Shown: in pieces, positions 25,168-34,337 of the stretch | Layout: each line of letters starts with the position of its first letter | How positions within the stretch are numbered: position 1 is the stretch's first letter | Assembly: GCA_030594645.1 (NCBI GenBank) | Contig: JAUVEU010000001.1 | Span: 1 to 64,000 of the forward strand | DNA: 64,000 nt | Origin: Candidatus Aegiribacteria sp. | Lineage (GTDB): Bacteria > Fermentibacterota > Fermentibacteria > Fermentibacterales > JCC-6 | Reading direction: 5' to 3' | The notes under the pieces: model-generated | Database searches by the model: none | The model's input: the letters and a program-made list of their open reading frames with translations, nothing else | Told to the model about the DNA's origin: nothing | Position numbers and translations under genes: made by a program

Positions 25168-25422
25168 ATGAATAAGAAGCTTTTTGTTGGTGGATTAGCC
25201 TGGGCAACAAACGATGAAGGTCTGAGAAAGGCTTTTGAGGAATTTGGAGCTATTGAAGAGGCAAACGTTGTCTGCGAAAGAGACACAGGCCGTTCAAGAG
25301 GATTCGGTTTTGTAACTTTCGAAACCGAAGAGGGCGCAAAGGCAGCTCAGGAGGCAATGCACGGACAGGAAATAGATGGACGCCAGCTCAGAGTGGACTT
25401 TGCTAACAGCAAGCCCAGATAA
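25168..25422 (+). CDS. RRM-domain RNA-binding protein
   Basis: This 84-residue protein is essentially one RRM fold. RNP2 is KLFVGGLAW at residues 4-12 and RNP1 is RGFGFVTF at about 44-51, with aromatic residues in the RNA-contacting positions. Bacterial single-RRM proteins of this type bind RNA and are often cold-induced, as in cyanobacteria; the function is transferred from the family. A CAGGAG site precedes the ATG. The long structured leader and strong promoter suggest regulation after transcription starts. A terminator follows. Confidence 0.92.
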   Translation: MNKKLFVGGLAWATNDEGLRKAFEEFGAIEEANVVCERDTGRSRGFGFVTFETEEGAKAAQEAMHGQEIDGRQLRVDFANSKPR

Positions 25423-25452
25423 AACTAGCGCAATTCTACGTCAGTGATTTAA

Positions 25453-25478
25453 GGGGAGGCATTCATGTCTCCCCTTTT
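25453..25478 (+). terminator. Terminator of the RRM gene
   Basis: GGGGAG pairs with CTCCCC around a ten-base loop, followed by TTTT. Confidence 0.8.
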
Positions 25479-25558
25479 CAAATATTCAAATTAGTACAGA
25501 AATATTGCTTCTCCAGGCAGGAGTAGATCTCCTCATGCGATAGTTCCACGAGTATAAA

Positions 25559-26008
25559 TCAATCTCGAATGGAAAGTATAGAATCCCGATTGACGCAGAG
25601 TATGCACTCAGGCAGAAAGAAAGTGAAAAACTGTATCGGTTGATTCAAGTAATCTTTGACGCGTCGGAAACCTTCAGGAAGACTGACATAAAGGTTTGCT
25701 TCCAAATTCTTTTGAAGCATTGTGGTAATACTAACTCTGTGTTTATCGCCCATTATTGTGAAATCACGACTGTTCTTCTCAATATTTGCTCTGGCAAGCA
25801 TGATATGAGTGCTGTTCAAAAGTACTAAGCCGTCAACTGTATTAACAGGAATAAACGGATTTCCCTCATTCAGGAGTTCATCAATCTGCTGTACTCCCCT
25901 TCTATTTGCGGAATACAGCCATAGATAAACTTCGCCCTTTATCTCTGTGCCATCGGTAAGGGTAAATAGAACTTCCTTTTTTTTCTTGTCGATTTTTTCG
26001 CTGCTCAT
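25559..26008 (-). CDS. Conserved hypothetical protein cotranscribed with pilT
   Basis: This 149-residue soluble protein starts ATG within the last codons of pilT (four-base overlap), so translation is probably coupled. The N-terminal part reads FTLTDGTEIKGEVYLW and has a beta-rich character with later FIPVNTVDGLVLLNSTHI, resembling small DUF6812-like or Sm-like folds found near pilT in other bacteria. That resemblance is weak. A role in surface motility is inferred from the overlap with pilT only. Confidence 0.6.
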   Translation of the reverse strand: MSSEKIDKKKKEVLFTLTDGTEIKGEVYLWLYSANRRGVQQIDELLNEGNPFIPVNTVDGLVLLNSTHIMLARANIEKNSRDFTIMGDKHRVSITTMLQKNLEANLYVSLPEGFRRVKDYLNQPIQFFTFFLPECILCVNRDSILSIRD

Positions 26009-27075
26009 CGATACGATATCCCTTCTTCAGATAGTGGGAAAAGACTCTTGTCAACAGCGTATTTGTAGGCCTCCTCTATCGAGATTTTCCTGGCCTCCAA
26101 AAGATTCATAAGGGACTGATCCATAAGCTGCATACCCTTAGCTTTTCCCGTTTGAATAACCGATGGAATCTGGAACGTCTTCCCTTCCCTGATCAGGTTG
26201 GACACTGCTGCGGTAACAAATAATATCTCCAAAGCGGCACATCGTTTGCCGTCAATGGTTCTGAGAAGCTGCTGAGCTATTACCCCCAGTATAGATTCAG
26301 CCAGCATTGTTCGGATTTGCGCCTGTTGATTAGCTGGAAAAACGTTAATGATACGATCGACCGTTTTTGCAGCACTACTTGTATGAAGGGTGCCAAACAC
26401 AAGATGACCTGTCTCGGCGGCCGTTATTGCCAGTTCGATAGTTTCAAGATCACGCATTTCGCCCACAAGTATGATGTCAGGATCCTCTCGAAGCGAGGCT
26501 CTTAATGCCGCCTTGAAGGATTCAGTGTGGTTACCTACTTCCCTCTGGTTAATCAAGCACCCCTGGCTGACATGAACAAATTCGATCGGATCCTCAATCG
26601 TGATAATATGTACTTTACGGGTTTTATTAATATGATCTACCAGGGCGGCCAGAGTGGTTGATTTTCCGCTTCCAGTCGGTCCTGTCACCAGAACCAAACC
26701 CTTTGAATATTCAGTGAAATCCAAAACAACCGGGGGAAGCCCAAGTTCCTCTACCGTTAATATCTTGTTCGGAATCAGTCGGAAAGCACCACTGATACCG
26801 TAACGGCCAAGGAAAATATTCGCTCGAAACCTGGCTTCCAGAGAGGGAACCTCATAGGCAAAATCGATATCATGAATCGCTTCGAATTCTTCTTTCTGTG
26901 AATCAGTCATTATCTCATAAAGCATCGTTTTGCTCTGGCCGGAAGTTACTTTCCTGTCCCCAATCGGAAACAAGTTACCGGATATTCTCAGAAGTGGAGA
27001 ATTCTGCGGGGAGATGTGAAGATCAGACCCGCCTCTTGCTTGTAGAATACTGAACAGTTTATCAATGCCCGCCAT
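26005..27075 (-). CDS. pilT: Type IV pilus retraction ATPase PilT
   Basis: This 356-residue protein, standard for PilT, has Walker A GPTGSGKSTT near residue 129. The Asp box (ITIEDPIEF), Walker B (DPDIILVGEMRDLET) and His box (GHLVFGTLHTSSA) follow, and the C-terminal helices include the MQLMDQSLMNL segment. The N-terminus (GGSDLHISPQNSPLLRISG) matches the PilT/PilU N domain. PilT disassembles pilin subunits to retract type IV pili. No pilus structural genes lie nearby, so the rest of the system is elsewhere in the genome. Confidence 0.95.
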   Translation of the reverse strand: MAGIDKLFSILQARGGSDLHISPQNSPLLRISGNLFPIGDRKVTSGQSKTMLYEIMTDSQKEEFEAIHDIDFAYEVPSLEARFRANIFLGRYGISGAFRLIPNKILTVEELGLPPVVLDFTEYSKGLVLVTGPTGSGKSTTLAALVDHINKTRKVHIITIEDPIEFVHVSQGCLINQREVGNHTESFKAALRASLREDPDIILVGEMRDLETIELAITAAETGHLVFGTLHTSSAAKTVDRIINVFPANQQAQIRTMLAESILGVIAQQLLRTIDGKRCAALEILFVTAAVSNLIREGKTFQIPSVIQTGKAKGMQLMDQSLMNLLEARKISIEEAYKYAVDKSLFPLSEEGISYR

Positions 27076-27327
27076 ACAATACTCCTGACATAAAGGATAC
27101 CTGTTTCACCGGTAACATCGCTACCGAGAAGATTTAAATATCTCCTGCTTTTTCTTTCAGTGATATCTTCCAGCACTTCATTCCGCTTTATACTAAAATA
27201 GCGGAGATGACCGGACCGAGTCAAATTACTAACAATCTTCGTGCCATTAGAATACTGCATGAAACGCTGTTGGTAACACCATTCAGAGGTTCTGCCAGGG
27301 AGATGATCCTGAGAATGTTAGATTGTT

Positions 27328-28008
27328 CTAGAAGAGGGTTTTAATACTGCCCCAGGTTTCAGGTTCCAGAGCATTCACCGGCTCTCCGTAGAAATCGAAG
27401 AACATGTCCATGGAAGTTCCACCAAAATAGATATCTGATCTTATCCAAATACCGGAACCGTCATCGTACCAGCACCTGTCACCAAAGTAATTTTCCGAAA
27501 AGGTTATCCAACAAGTATCAATGACATCTGTATTAACTTCGAAGTAGTAGTGAACATCGTTGTAAAGCACAGGGAATATATCCTGGTCTATGAAACAGTG
27601 CGCCTCATAAATGTCATAACCCCAGTTACTGTCACCTGTAAATGTATTGCTACACGGTACATTCTCAGACCATACATCTATGTTTGTGTTTGGGTCGGAA
27701 TCATTTGTGTAATCCTCAGAGATGACAAGGTTCATGTTCGAGGCATGCTCACCTATATACAGCACCCATACATAGATATCAGTTACATAGTAATCTGCTC
27801 CAACAGTGAGGTCATCACAGAACCAGCGGTCTGAGTTGAAAGAGACTACGTTATTAAGGCGCGGATAATTGTATGTCTGAGAGTATACCAACCCATATAT
27901 TTCAGCAGAAGCGATTCCCTGAGCGTAACGGGGAGTTAGAATAAGCGGCTCATCAGCCAATATAGAAGCTATGGATAAGAAGAGAAATGCAGGAAGCAGT
28001 TTTTTCAT
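27328..28008 (-). CDS. Secreted-protein family, copy 7 (outside the island)
   Basis: This 226-residue exported protein (signal MKKLLPAFLFLSIASILADE) has blocks GLVYSQTY, RWFCDDLTVGADYYVT, SDPNTNIDVW, GYDIYEAHC and FFDFYGEP and the tail EPETWGSIKTLF. It lies beyond pilT and has no tRNA-like border repeat beside it, so the family is not limited to the island. The mid-protein changes (IDQDIFPVLYNDVHYYFEV) are the largest among intact copies. It has its own promoter. Confidence 0.8.
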   Translation of the reverse strand: MKKLLPAFLFLSIASILADEPLILTPRYAQGIASAEIYGLVYSQTYNYPRLNNVVSFNSDRWFCDDLTVGADYYVTDIYVWVLYIGEHASNMNLVISEDYTNDSDPNTNIDVWSENVPCSNTFTGDSNWGYDIYEAHCFIDQDIFPVLYNDVHYYFEVNTDVIDTCWITFSENYFGDRCWYDDGSGIWIRSDIYFGGTSMDMFFDFYGEPVNALEPETWGSIKTLF

Positions 28009-28041
28009 TATTCGACCTCCTTGATTCTATATTCCAAAATA

Positions 28042-28070
28042 AATTTAGTATTCCAATATTAGGATGTCAA
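28042..28070 (-). promoter_or_regulatory. Promoter of secreted-family copy 7
   Basis: TTGACA, 17 bases, TAAATT on the minus strand. The upstream CACAAC block is degenerate here. Confidence 0.6.
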
Positions 28071-28123
28071 TTACGATCACAGCACAGTATCCAGACAATC
28101 TTTCGTACCGGGGATTTAAAGGA

Positions 28124-29482
28124 TCAGGGTCGTTCTGCCGAAGGGGCGGGAACAAAATTCTCATAGAGGTATTCCGCCATCCACATGGCTACTTTCTCAT
28201 TACCCAGCACATTCAGGTGGCACAGATCAGTGAAAACTTCCATTCCATCTTCACTGATAATTCCCTGGATTGGAAGCATCCCTGGATAGCTATCCTTCCT
28301 GTCAAGGATCGCTCTGTAAGTCAATTCCGCAAGCTCAAGAAGCCGGTCATCCTCAGTTTCCAGAAGCTCTGATTCATTTGAACTTACATAACTCTTTTCG
28401 AAGCAGAGCAGTGGCTGAAGAAAGAAATAGAACTGAAAATCGTATTCCCTGGATAATGCCTCAACTATCCTGTAGTTCTCCAGGTACTGTGCAGCGGTTT
28501 CATCGGCCAGGGAAGCCATATTAAACAGGGAATCATCAAAACATGGCGCTGCTACGACAAACCGTACAGTCGGTGCATTTGCTTCCGGTTCAGCATCGAT
28601 CAGGTAATCCAGAAGTATGAAGATGTGGGTATTTCGCAGAAGTTGAATGAAACCATCAGAGGGTTCGGAGGATTTGTATTTGCGTACAGATAATCTTCTG
28701 TCAATACTTCTGTTGCCTATAACCATTCCCGCCATGCCATTCTCGAATGAAGCAAGAATATCGTTTGCGCCATTGTAGAAAATCACCAGATCGGGGACAT
28801 CCCCTGACCTCAGCCTGAGCATGAGTTCCGTAACTTCCTGCGTGGACACCCACGCGTTCTGTGCCAGATTGGTTACCGATGCATTGAATCCGGGGATAGC
28901 GTTGAATTCCTTTTGAAGACATGAAGGAATAGTGGATGAGTCAGGGACCATCCATCCCCACATAGCCGAACCGCCCAGAGCGAAAATCCTGGTTTCCGCA
29001 GTCCGGGGAATCCAGCAGGTACGTCGTGTGCCATCCTGGTTCACCTTCATCAGAGGCAGATCCACAGGCGCGGATCTCCACATTATGAACGGATGATATT
29101 CCTGGTCGGGAAATATCAACCCGCTCTCTGACATATCCCTGCTCTGTATCTGCTCCCTCAGATTCTCGCGAAGCATATTCTCTGTACCAATCAGTTTGAT
29201 CAGAATCAGAGCTGAAAACTCCAGAAAAGCAAGAAGAATGAGAGTATTGAGTATTATTGTTGCAGCTGATTTATACCCGTCAAGAAATTTCCTGCGGAAG
29301 ACTCCCGCAAGAATAATCAGAACGCCTGAGAGAGCCATGAACACCTGACCGAAGCCTATCCCCTCACCACTGCTAAGACCGATGATATCACCGAGGAGCG
29401 CTGCCAGAAGCAGCAGAAATCCTGCAATTATGGCTATTTTCCCGTATTGTCCTGTTACTCTATTAAGGAAACAGCTTTGCAT
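28124..29482 (-). CDS. Membrane-anchored SGNH-like hydrolase
   Basis: This 452-residue protein has about three membrane helices in the first ~100 residues. An SGNH/GDSL-like domain follows: the nucleophile block is IFALGGSAMWGWM at ~165-177, LVIFYNGANDI is the block III Asn region at ~230-240, and CHLNVLGNEKVA near the C-terminus supplies the final Asp/His region (as DLCHLN). SGNH enzymes hydrolyse esters, often acyl groups on sugars. The extracellular placement suggests modification of a surface glycan, which is inference. It stands alone. Confidence 0.75.
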   Translation of the reverse strand: MQSCFLNRVTGQYGKIAIIAGFLLLLAALLGDIIGLSSGEGIGFGQVFMALSGVLIILAGVFRRKFLDGYKSAATIILNTLILLAFLEFSALILIKLIGTENMLRENLREQIQSRDMSESGLIFPDQEYHPFIMWRSAPVDLPLMKVNQDGTRRTCWIPRTAETRIFALGGSAMWGWMVPDSSTIPSCLQKEFNAIPGFNASVTNLAQNAWVSTQEVTELMLRLRSGDVPDLVIFYNGANDILASFENGMAGMVIGNRSIDRRLSVRKYKSSEPSDGFIQLLRNTHIFILLDYLIDAEPEANAPTVRFVVAAPCFDDSLFNMASLADETAAQYLENYRIVEALSREYDFQFYFFLQPLLCFEKSYVSSNESELLETEDDRLLELAELTYRAILDRKDSYPGMLPIQGIISEDGMEVFTDLCHLNVLGNEKVAMWMAEYLYENFVPAPSAERP

Positions 29483-29578
29483 TCGATCCGTTCTTTCAAC
29501 TTCTTCAGTGATACTGTTTTGATATGGGTGATTATAAAACCGAGGATAATCACGAGCAACGTACTTAGCCGTTCTTTT

Positions 29579-30004
29579 CTATGGTGTCACGGTAATTGTA
29601 AGGGTGTAGTCTCCCGTGCCATCCTCCATGGCGTATACACGAACATCATAACTTCCCGATCCGGCGATAGTATAATTCAAAGCATCTCCTGCCGAGTATT
29701 CCGAGTCCCACTCCGCGATTACGGCCCCTGTGGAAACCTCCACAAGCTTAAGAAGCGGTGTAAAACCTTCCGCGGTCACTTCAATGCACACCTGATCAAG
29801 AGTTTCGGCCTCAAATTCATATGTGTCATATGCAAAATAACTGTGATTTGGATCGCGGGCATCACCGGACTCGATCTCTCCAGCCTTCTCTATCACCCTG
29901 ACGGCTTCTTCTCCATCATTCCCGCCGCCGCAACCTGCCAGCAGAACAGCTGCCAGAACCGCTGAAAGGAGAAGTTTACAACGAACTATTTCAGTGAACT
30001 TCAC
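29579..30004 (-). CDS. Lipoprotein with PPC-like beta-sandwich domain
   Basis: From a GTG at 30004 behind GGGAGGG, this 141-residue protein has a lipobox (AAVLLAGC) and a short acidic linker. A domain of about 95 residues follows, resembling bacterial pre-peptidase C-terminal (PPC) domains: YDTYEFEAETLDQVCIEVTA, then GSYDVRVYAMEDGTGDYTLT. PPC domains assist secretion or substrate binding of secreted enzymes; here the domain is alone. An in-frame ATG at 30028 would add eight residues, but the ribosome site favours the GTG. Confidence 0.7.
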   Translation of the reverse strand: MKFTEIVRCKLLLSAVLAAVLLAGCGGGNDGEEAVRVIEKAGEIESGDARDPNHSYFAYDTYEFEAETLDQVCIEVTAEGFTPLLKLVEVSTGAVIAEWDSEYSAGDALNYTIAGSGSYDVRVYAMEDGTGDYTLTITVTP

Positions 30005-30143
30005 TATTCCCTCCCTTAACCCGGTCATATTAGCATCTTATGAACAATCCTGAGGAGAATTATCATCCTCGAAAAGAGTCCGCATCCTTCTATAGCCAGA
30101 GAAAAATGAGATGAGAATGGAAAGTACTTATTCTCTGTTCTGA

Positions 30144-31571
30144 TTACCGGTTTTCTTTAAGATTAATGAATTTTGAGAATCCAAAAGTAACATATCTCCA
30201 TAGTTTCCTGCAAGAACGGATTCTCTTCAGCGTTCTCCATATAATGGAAGGCCTCATGTAAATACTGATCAAAGCCTTTTTTCTTGCCCTGGCTATTTCC
30301 TGCCTTGTAAGGTGATAAGTGTTCATGACAGGCAGGAAGTAATTACCCTTTTCAAGATCGTTTTCACAGAAAAGCCCTTCTCTCAATCCCAGTTCATAAA
30401 GGGGGGTTCCAGGAAACGGGTATGCGCTGTGAATCTCATAAAAATCAGCAGGGATTCGCTTCGCAAACTCAACGGTTTCCCTTATCGTATCCCGGGTTTC
30501 CCATGGCAGCCCTATTACAAAATACAGCATTGAAAGAATTCCGTGATTCCTGCAGAGATTAACAGCCCGGCTTACATCATCCAGGTTTATATTCTTTTTC
30601 ATCTTCACGAGCATTCCCTGTGAACCTGATTCGACACCAAAACTTACAATGTAGCATCCTGCCCTGGCCATCGCATCAGCTCTTTCCTCATCGAAAGTAT
30701 CCACCCTCGAGTTTGCTCCCCATCTGATGGCGTGACCTGATTCCGAAATACTTCTGCACAGTTCGATTACCCATTGTTTGTCAATCGTAAAAGTATCCGA
30801 TCGGAAAAGAAAAGACCTGATTCCGTACTTGTTAACACACGAGTTTATCTCCGTCATGATACTGGAAACGGATCTTTTCCTGATCCTTTTCCCGCTGACC
30901 AGGAAAACAGGGCAGAATATGCATTGCCCTGAACAACCTCTTGATGTCAGTACGGGAGTCAGAGGCTCACCTGTTTCAGGATCCGGATAAAGCTCATTCC
31001 TTATAAGATCCCGAGCTGGTTCAGGCAGAATATCCAGGTTTTCGAGAAGTTTCCTGTCCGGGTTTCGAATAACTTCTCCGCTGACGCTTCTATATGTCAA
31101 TCCTGTTATCTGAGCCGGGTCAATGCCGCTGATCAGATCCCCTGTAATGAGCTCCGATTCACCTCTTACAGCATAATCAAGAGTACTGTATCTGTTTAAG
31201 ACTTCGATGTCATGATCTGAAAGATGAGCACCCTTTGCAATGCATTTAATCCTGTTTCCCAATTCCTCGTGAGCTATTTCAGCTGCTTTCATATCATCCT
31301 GAAAAGTCGGTGTTGTTGTGCTTATCACAAGAAAATCAGGCCTGAAGCTTGTTAGAAGAGTCCTGAACTCATTCCACCCTCCTCCTTCAACAGGGTAGTC
31401 TTTTATCAGGCAGGTGGAATTGGAATCTCTTCTGCACACGGCCGCTATGTATGCAAGATCCATCGGTGGCCGTACACCCTGAGCCATCATACTCTTGACA
31501 GGAGCCTGACATCTGTCTTCCCTAAGATATAGACCTGTAGGCGGGTTAATGAGTAAAATCTTCGAGTTCAC
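30144..31571 (-). CDS. B12-binding-type radical SAM protein
   Basis: This 475-residue protein has an N-terminal cobalamin-binding-like domain (LLINPPTGLYLRE, then PDFLVISTTTPTFQDDM). The radical SAM core with a standard CX3CX2C motif, GCSGQCIFC, lies at about residues 212-219, followed by SFGVESGSQGML and YFVIGLPWET. It overlaps the upstream glycosyltransferase by four bases (ATGA), so the two are translationally coupled. The pairing suggests a role in building or modifying a lipid or glycan, for example hopanoid- or lipid-type methylation or coupling; that is inference. Confidence 0.82.
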   Translation of the reverse strand: MNSKILLINPPTGLYLREDRCQAPVKSMMAQGVRPPMDLAYIAAVCRRDSNSTCLIKDYPVEGGGWNEFRTLLTSFRPDFLVISTTTPTFQDDMKAAEIAHEELGNRIKCIAKGAHLSDHDIEVLNRYSTLDYAVRGESELITGDLISGIDPAQITGLTYRSVSGEVIRNPDRKLLENLDILPEPARDLIRNELYPDPETGEPLTPVLTSRGCSGQCIFCPVFLVSGKRIRKRSVSSIMTEINSCVNKYGIRSFLFRSDTFTIDKQWVIELCRSISESGHAIRWGANSRVDTFDEERADAMARAGCYIVSFGVESGSQGMLVKMKKNINLDDVSRAVNLCRNHGILSMLYFVIGLPWETRDTIRETVEFAKRIPADFYEIHSAYPFPGTPLYELGLREGLFCENDLEKGNYFLPVMNTYHLTRQEIARARKKALISIYMRPSIIWRTLKRIRSCRKLWRYVTFGFSKFINLKENR

Positions 31572-32302
31572 AGTGTATTGAACCTTTTCCAGTTTCGCGC
31601 AAGTTCCATAAAGGCCTTTACTATTACACTTATTCTGGCTCCGCTCTGTGTTCCCTCAATTCTTGGATAATGAGGAATCGGAACTTCAAGAATACTGTAT
31701 CCAGCTTTTTTGCACCGGCATAACAGTTCAGCAGAAATAATCGCTCCATCCGAAGTAAGTGGTAAAACCCTTTTCAGTGCATCTCCTGGAATCAGCTTGA
31801 AAGCACAGTCAATATCCCTGACTTTCCGTAACCCGAGGGATATTCTTATAAGAATATTAAAAAGAGCTGCATTCAGCCTCCTGTAAAACGGATCCTTCCT
31901 GTTCATTCTGTAACCTACGGCAACAACAGGCTGATCGGATGATGCAACAATATCCACAAGCAGATGCAAATCCTCCATTTTAAACTGTCTGTCTCCGTCT
32001 GAAAAGAAAATCCAGTCTTTTGTGCTGTTGACAAATCCGGTTTTCAGAGCGGCTCCGTATCCCAGGTTATGCTCATGAATAATAGCCCTTACCAGTCCAG
32101 GATACTTTTTCTCCATGCTTCTTGCAAGTTTTGCAGTCGAATCGTCACTACCATCATCGATTGCAATGATTTCCAGATCATCCGCTATTTGTAATCCGGT
32201 TTTTACCGCACTTTCAATCATATAGACTATGTTGTCCTCTTCATTATGAAAAGGAAAAAATATGGTCAGAGACTGAAGAGGACGTTTCGGCTCGTTTATC
32301 AT
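31568..32302 (-). CDS. Family 2 glycosyltransferase (dolichol-phosphate-mannose-synthase-like)
   Basis: This 244-residue protein has a GT-A fold: SLTIFFPFHNEEDNI at the N-terminus, EIIAIDDGSDDST at ~45-57, GYGAALKTGF, and FFSDGDRQF as the DxD-type metal site. It has no strong C-terminal membrane helices, so it is of the short DPM1-like type and would transfer a sugar to a lipid carrier. It is coupled to the downstream radical SAM gene. Confidence 0.87.
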   Translation of the reverse strand: MINEPKRPLQSLTIFFPFHNEEDNIVYMIESAVKTGLQIADDLEIIAIDDGSDDSTAKLARSMEKKYPGLVRAIIHEHNLGYGAALKTGFVNSTKDWIFFSDGDRQFKMEDLHLLVDIVASSDQPVVAVGYRMNRKDPFYRRLNAALFNILIRISLGLRKVRDIDCAFKLIPGDALKRVLPLTSDGAIISAELLCRCKKAGYSILEVPIPHYPRIEGTQSGARISVIVKAFMELARNWKRFNTL

Positions 32303-32565
32303 GAATCAGCTTTCTGTCTTACAAAGAATATCAGCAGAAGTACTGTATGGTTCAGTTATAATTCCATCAGAGCTTCAACAGATTGCTTTCTGCATTTCTC
32401 AAGCATCCTTGAGATAAGAGAATACATGTATACTGAATGCTCGTGGAATATGATCAGTCATGTTGATGGAGTCTAGCATAACGATTCATTGCAGGAATCC
32501 AGATCGATTATTCTATCCCTTCATTGTGATGTAAGCAGGGAGTATCCTGCATTAAATCAGTAGTT
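32303..32565. other. Intergenic stretch without recognisable gene
   Basis: Between the glycosyltransferase start and the promoter at 32566 I see no convincing frame, repeat or RNA structure. Confidence 0.5.
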
Positions 32566-32595
32566 TTGACATAGTCTGATTAATTATAGTATTAT
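32566..32595 (+). promoter_or_regulatory. Promoter of the 32720 secreted gene
   Basis: TTGACA (32566-32571), 18 bases, TATTAT (32590-32595). Confidence 0.55.
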
Positions 32596-32719
32596 CAATG
32601 GAGTTGGAATTAAATCCTTAAAGAGTTGAAAAGAAACGAACAGGGGATACTGAAACCATACAGCAGTATTACAATGGAGAAAGCTGTTTTTCATATCAAT
32701 CAATGAGGAGGTTGTAATA

Positions 32720-33313
32720 ATGTATATAAAGAAATTGTTGATTGTGGTTTTTCTTTCAACGACAATTTCTCCTGTGTTTTCCGATGCCGTTATTTTTCAA
32801 ACTGATTTCAACGAGCTGCCTGATAACTGGTTTGCTACTGATAATTGGGAATTCGGTCCAGATGGAGCTGTAACCGGTTTCTCCTACTGGCAGGGATACT
32901 GGTTTGCAGATATGCTAACCAGTAATGGAGATACTGAATTCACCTACTTCGTTCCGGACGGAACGGACTCTATTCTTGTTACAATACCATATTACCTCGG
33001 AGTAGAAGTGTTTGATGGAAGCGCTTATTTCAGTATCCTGATGCAAGCATCTGGTTCCGGATGGACTGAGATATGGAGTGAGTCAGTGATTTGGTATGAA
33101 TGGTTATTCGAAACTGCAACAATCAATGTGTCTCCTGACTGGATTTCCGGAGGGGAATGGATCAGTATCCGTTTCAAGGGTTGGGGTGGAAGCGAAGAGT
33201 ACTCCAATGTTCACTGGGAAATACAGGGTCTTACAATTACTGCAATAGGTGACAGCCTGGCTCTCGACAACAGCACATGGGCAGAGATAAAGTCTATTTC
33301 GGGATGGGAATGA
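32720..33313 (+). CDS. Secreted protein with TWxxIK C-terminal tail (jelly-roll-like)
   Basis: This 197-residue exported protein has a signal peptide (LLIVVFLSTTISPVFSDA) and a beta-rich, aromatic body (FQTDFNELPDNWFATDNWEF, later ISIRFKGWGG) like a concanavalin/jelly-roll fold. It ends NSTWAEIKSISGWE. That ending corresponds to the TWGSIKTLF tail of the island family although the bodies are not related. AGGAGGT lies upstream of the ATG. Function unknown. Confidence 0.75.
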   Translation: MYIKKLLIVVFLSTTISPVFSDAVIFQTDFNELPDNWFATDNWEFGPDGAVTGFSYWQGYWFADMLTSNGDTEFTYFVPDGTDSILVTIPYYLGVEVFDGSAYFSILMQASGSGWTEIWSESVIWYEWLFETATINVSPDWISGGEWISIRFKGWGGSEEYSNVHWEIQGLTITAIGDSLALDNSTWAEIKSISGWE

Positions 33314-33417
33314 TACAGAAGAGTATATATTTGACTACAATCATATAATCTTTTATCTTTATGTGGGTTACTTGGTAGGAATTTGTGTGAAATTTCATTT
33401 ACTTTTTGGAGGTTACT

Positions 33418-34089
33418 ATGAAGAATTTACTTCATCTGTTTGTTGCTGTTGCCACAATGATGTTGTTTGTTCCTGCTGTCAGTGCAGACTGGGACGATGA
33501 TTTCGATTCCTATGTGCTTGGCAGCGGATTACACGGTCAGGGTAACTGGGAAGGCTGGAACAACGACCCAGCTTTTGATGCTTTTGTGTCTGATGTTCAA
33601 TTTTCCTCCTCTCCCCATTCGGTTGCCATCAATCCAACCTCAGATATCGTCCAGCCGTTCTCGGAAACCTCTGGCGAGTGGGTCATGACATCCTGGCACT
33701 ACATCCCCACCGGATCAACGGGCGATCAGTACTGGATTCTCTGCAACTCTTACCCTACTGCATACAGCGAAGACTGGTCTCTACAGCTTAAGTTCGAATC
33801 AGCTAGTGGTAACATGATCATAATGGAAGGTTCAATGGCTGTTCCGATAGTATACGACCAGTGGATCGAAGTTAAGGCTGAAATCAATCTTGGCACTGAC
33901 ACTCAGAGCATCTACTACAACGGAGTATTTCTTGAATCGATTAACTGGAGCAGCGGTGGTGCAATAGCAATAGGCTGCCTCGATTTATTCTCGGATGGCG
34001 GGAGTACAATCTATTGGGATGACTGCTCGCTTGAGGTTGCTGGCGCGCTTGAGCAGACCACCTGGGGTCAGATCAAGACTTCCTTATAA
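33418..34089 (+). CDS. Secreted LamG/concanavalin-like protein with TWGQIK tail
   Basis: This 223-residue exported protein has a signal peptide (HLFVAVATMMLFVPAVSADW) and a lectin/LamG-like beta-sandwich: DDDFDSYVLGSGLHGQGNWE, SGEWVMTSWHYIP, and YDQWIEVKAEINLGTDTQSI followed by YYNG. It ends LEQTTWGQIKTSL. The ATG at 33418 follows a GGAGG site. A strong terminator follows. It probably binds a surface or extracellular polymer, which is inference from fold type. Confidence 0.78.
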   Translation: MKNLLHLFVAVATMMLFVPAVSADWDDDFDSYVLGSGLHGQGNWEGWNNDPAFDAFVSDVQFSSSPHSVAINPTSDIVQPFSETSGEWVMTSWHYIPTGSTGDQYWILCNSYPTAYSEDWSLQLKFESASGNMIIMEGSMAVPIVYDQWIEVKAEINLGTDTQSIYYNGVFLESINWSSGGAIAIGCLDLFSDGGSTIYWDDCSLEVAGALEQTTWGQIKTSL

Positions 34090-34111
34090 TAGCTTAAACA
34101 TTGTGCTTCAA

Positions 34112-34143
34112 GGGAGCCGGTTCTATGCTGGCTCCCTTTTTTC
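34112..34143 (+). terminator. Terminator after the LamG-like gene
   Basis: GGGAGCC pairs with GGCTCCC across an 11-13 base loop, followed by TTTTTT. Confidence 0.85.
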
Positions 34144-34337
34144 AGAGGGAGTATTTCCACCGGTTATATTTGAAAATACTGATGAAATGCTTATCTGAAA
34201 TATTCTGTTAAGTTGATGCAAATATCCTATATGTACTAAAATTCCAGATAATATTTCATATGTATTATTCTTGACAATTTATATATGATTCTATTAGTTT
34301 TGTTTATTAGCTTAACCTTTTAGAAAGGAAGGTTAGA

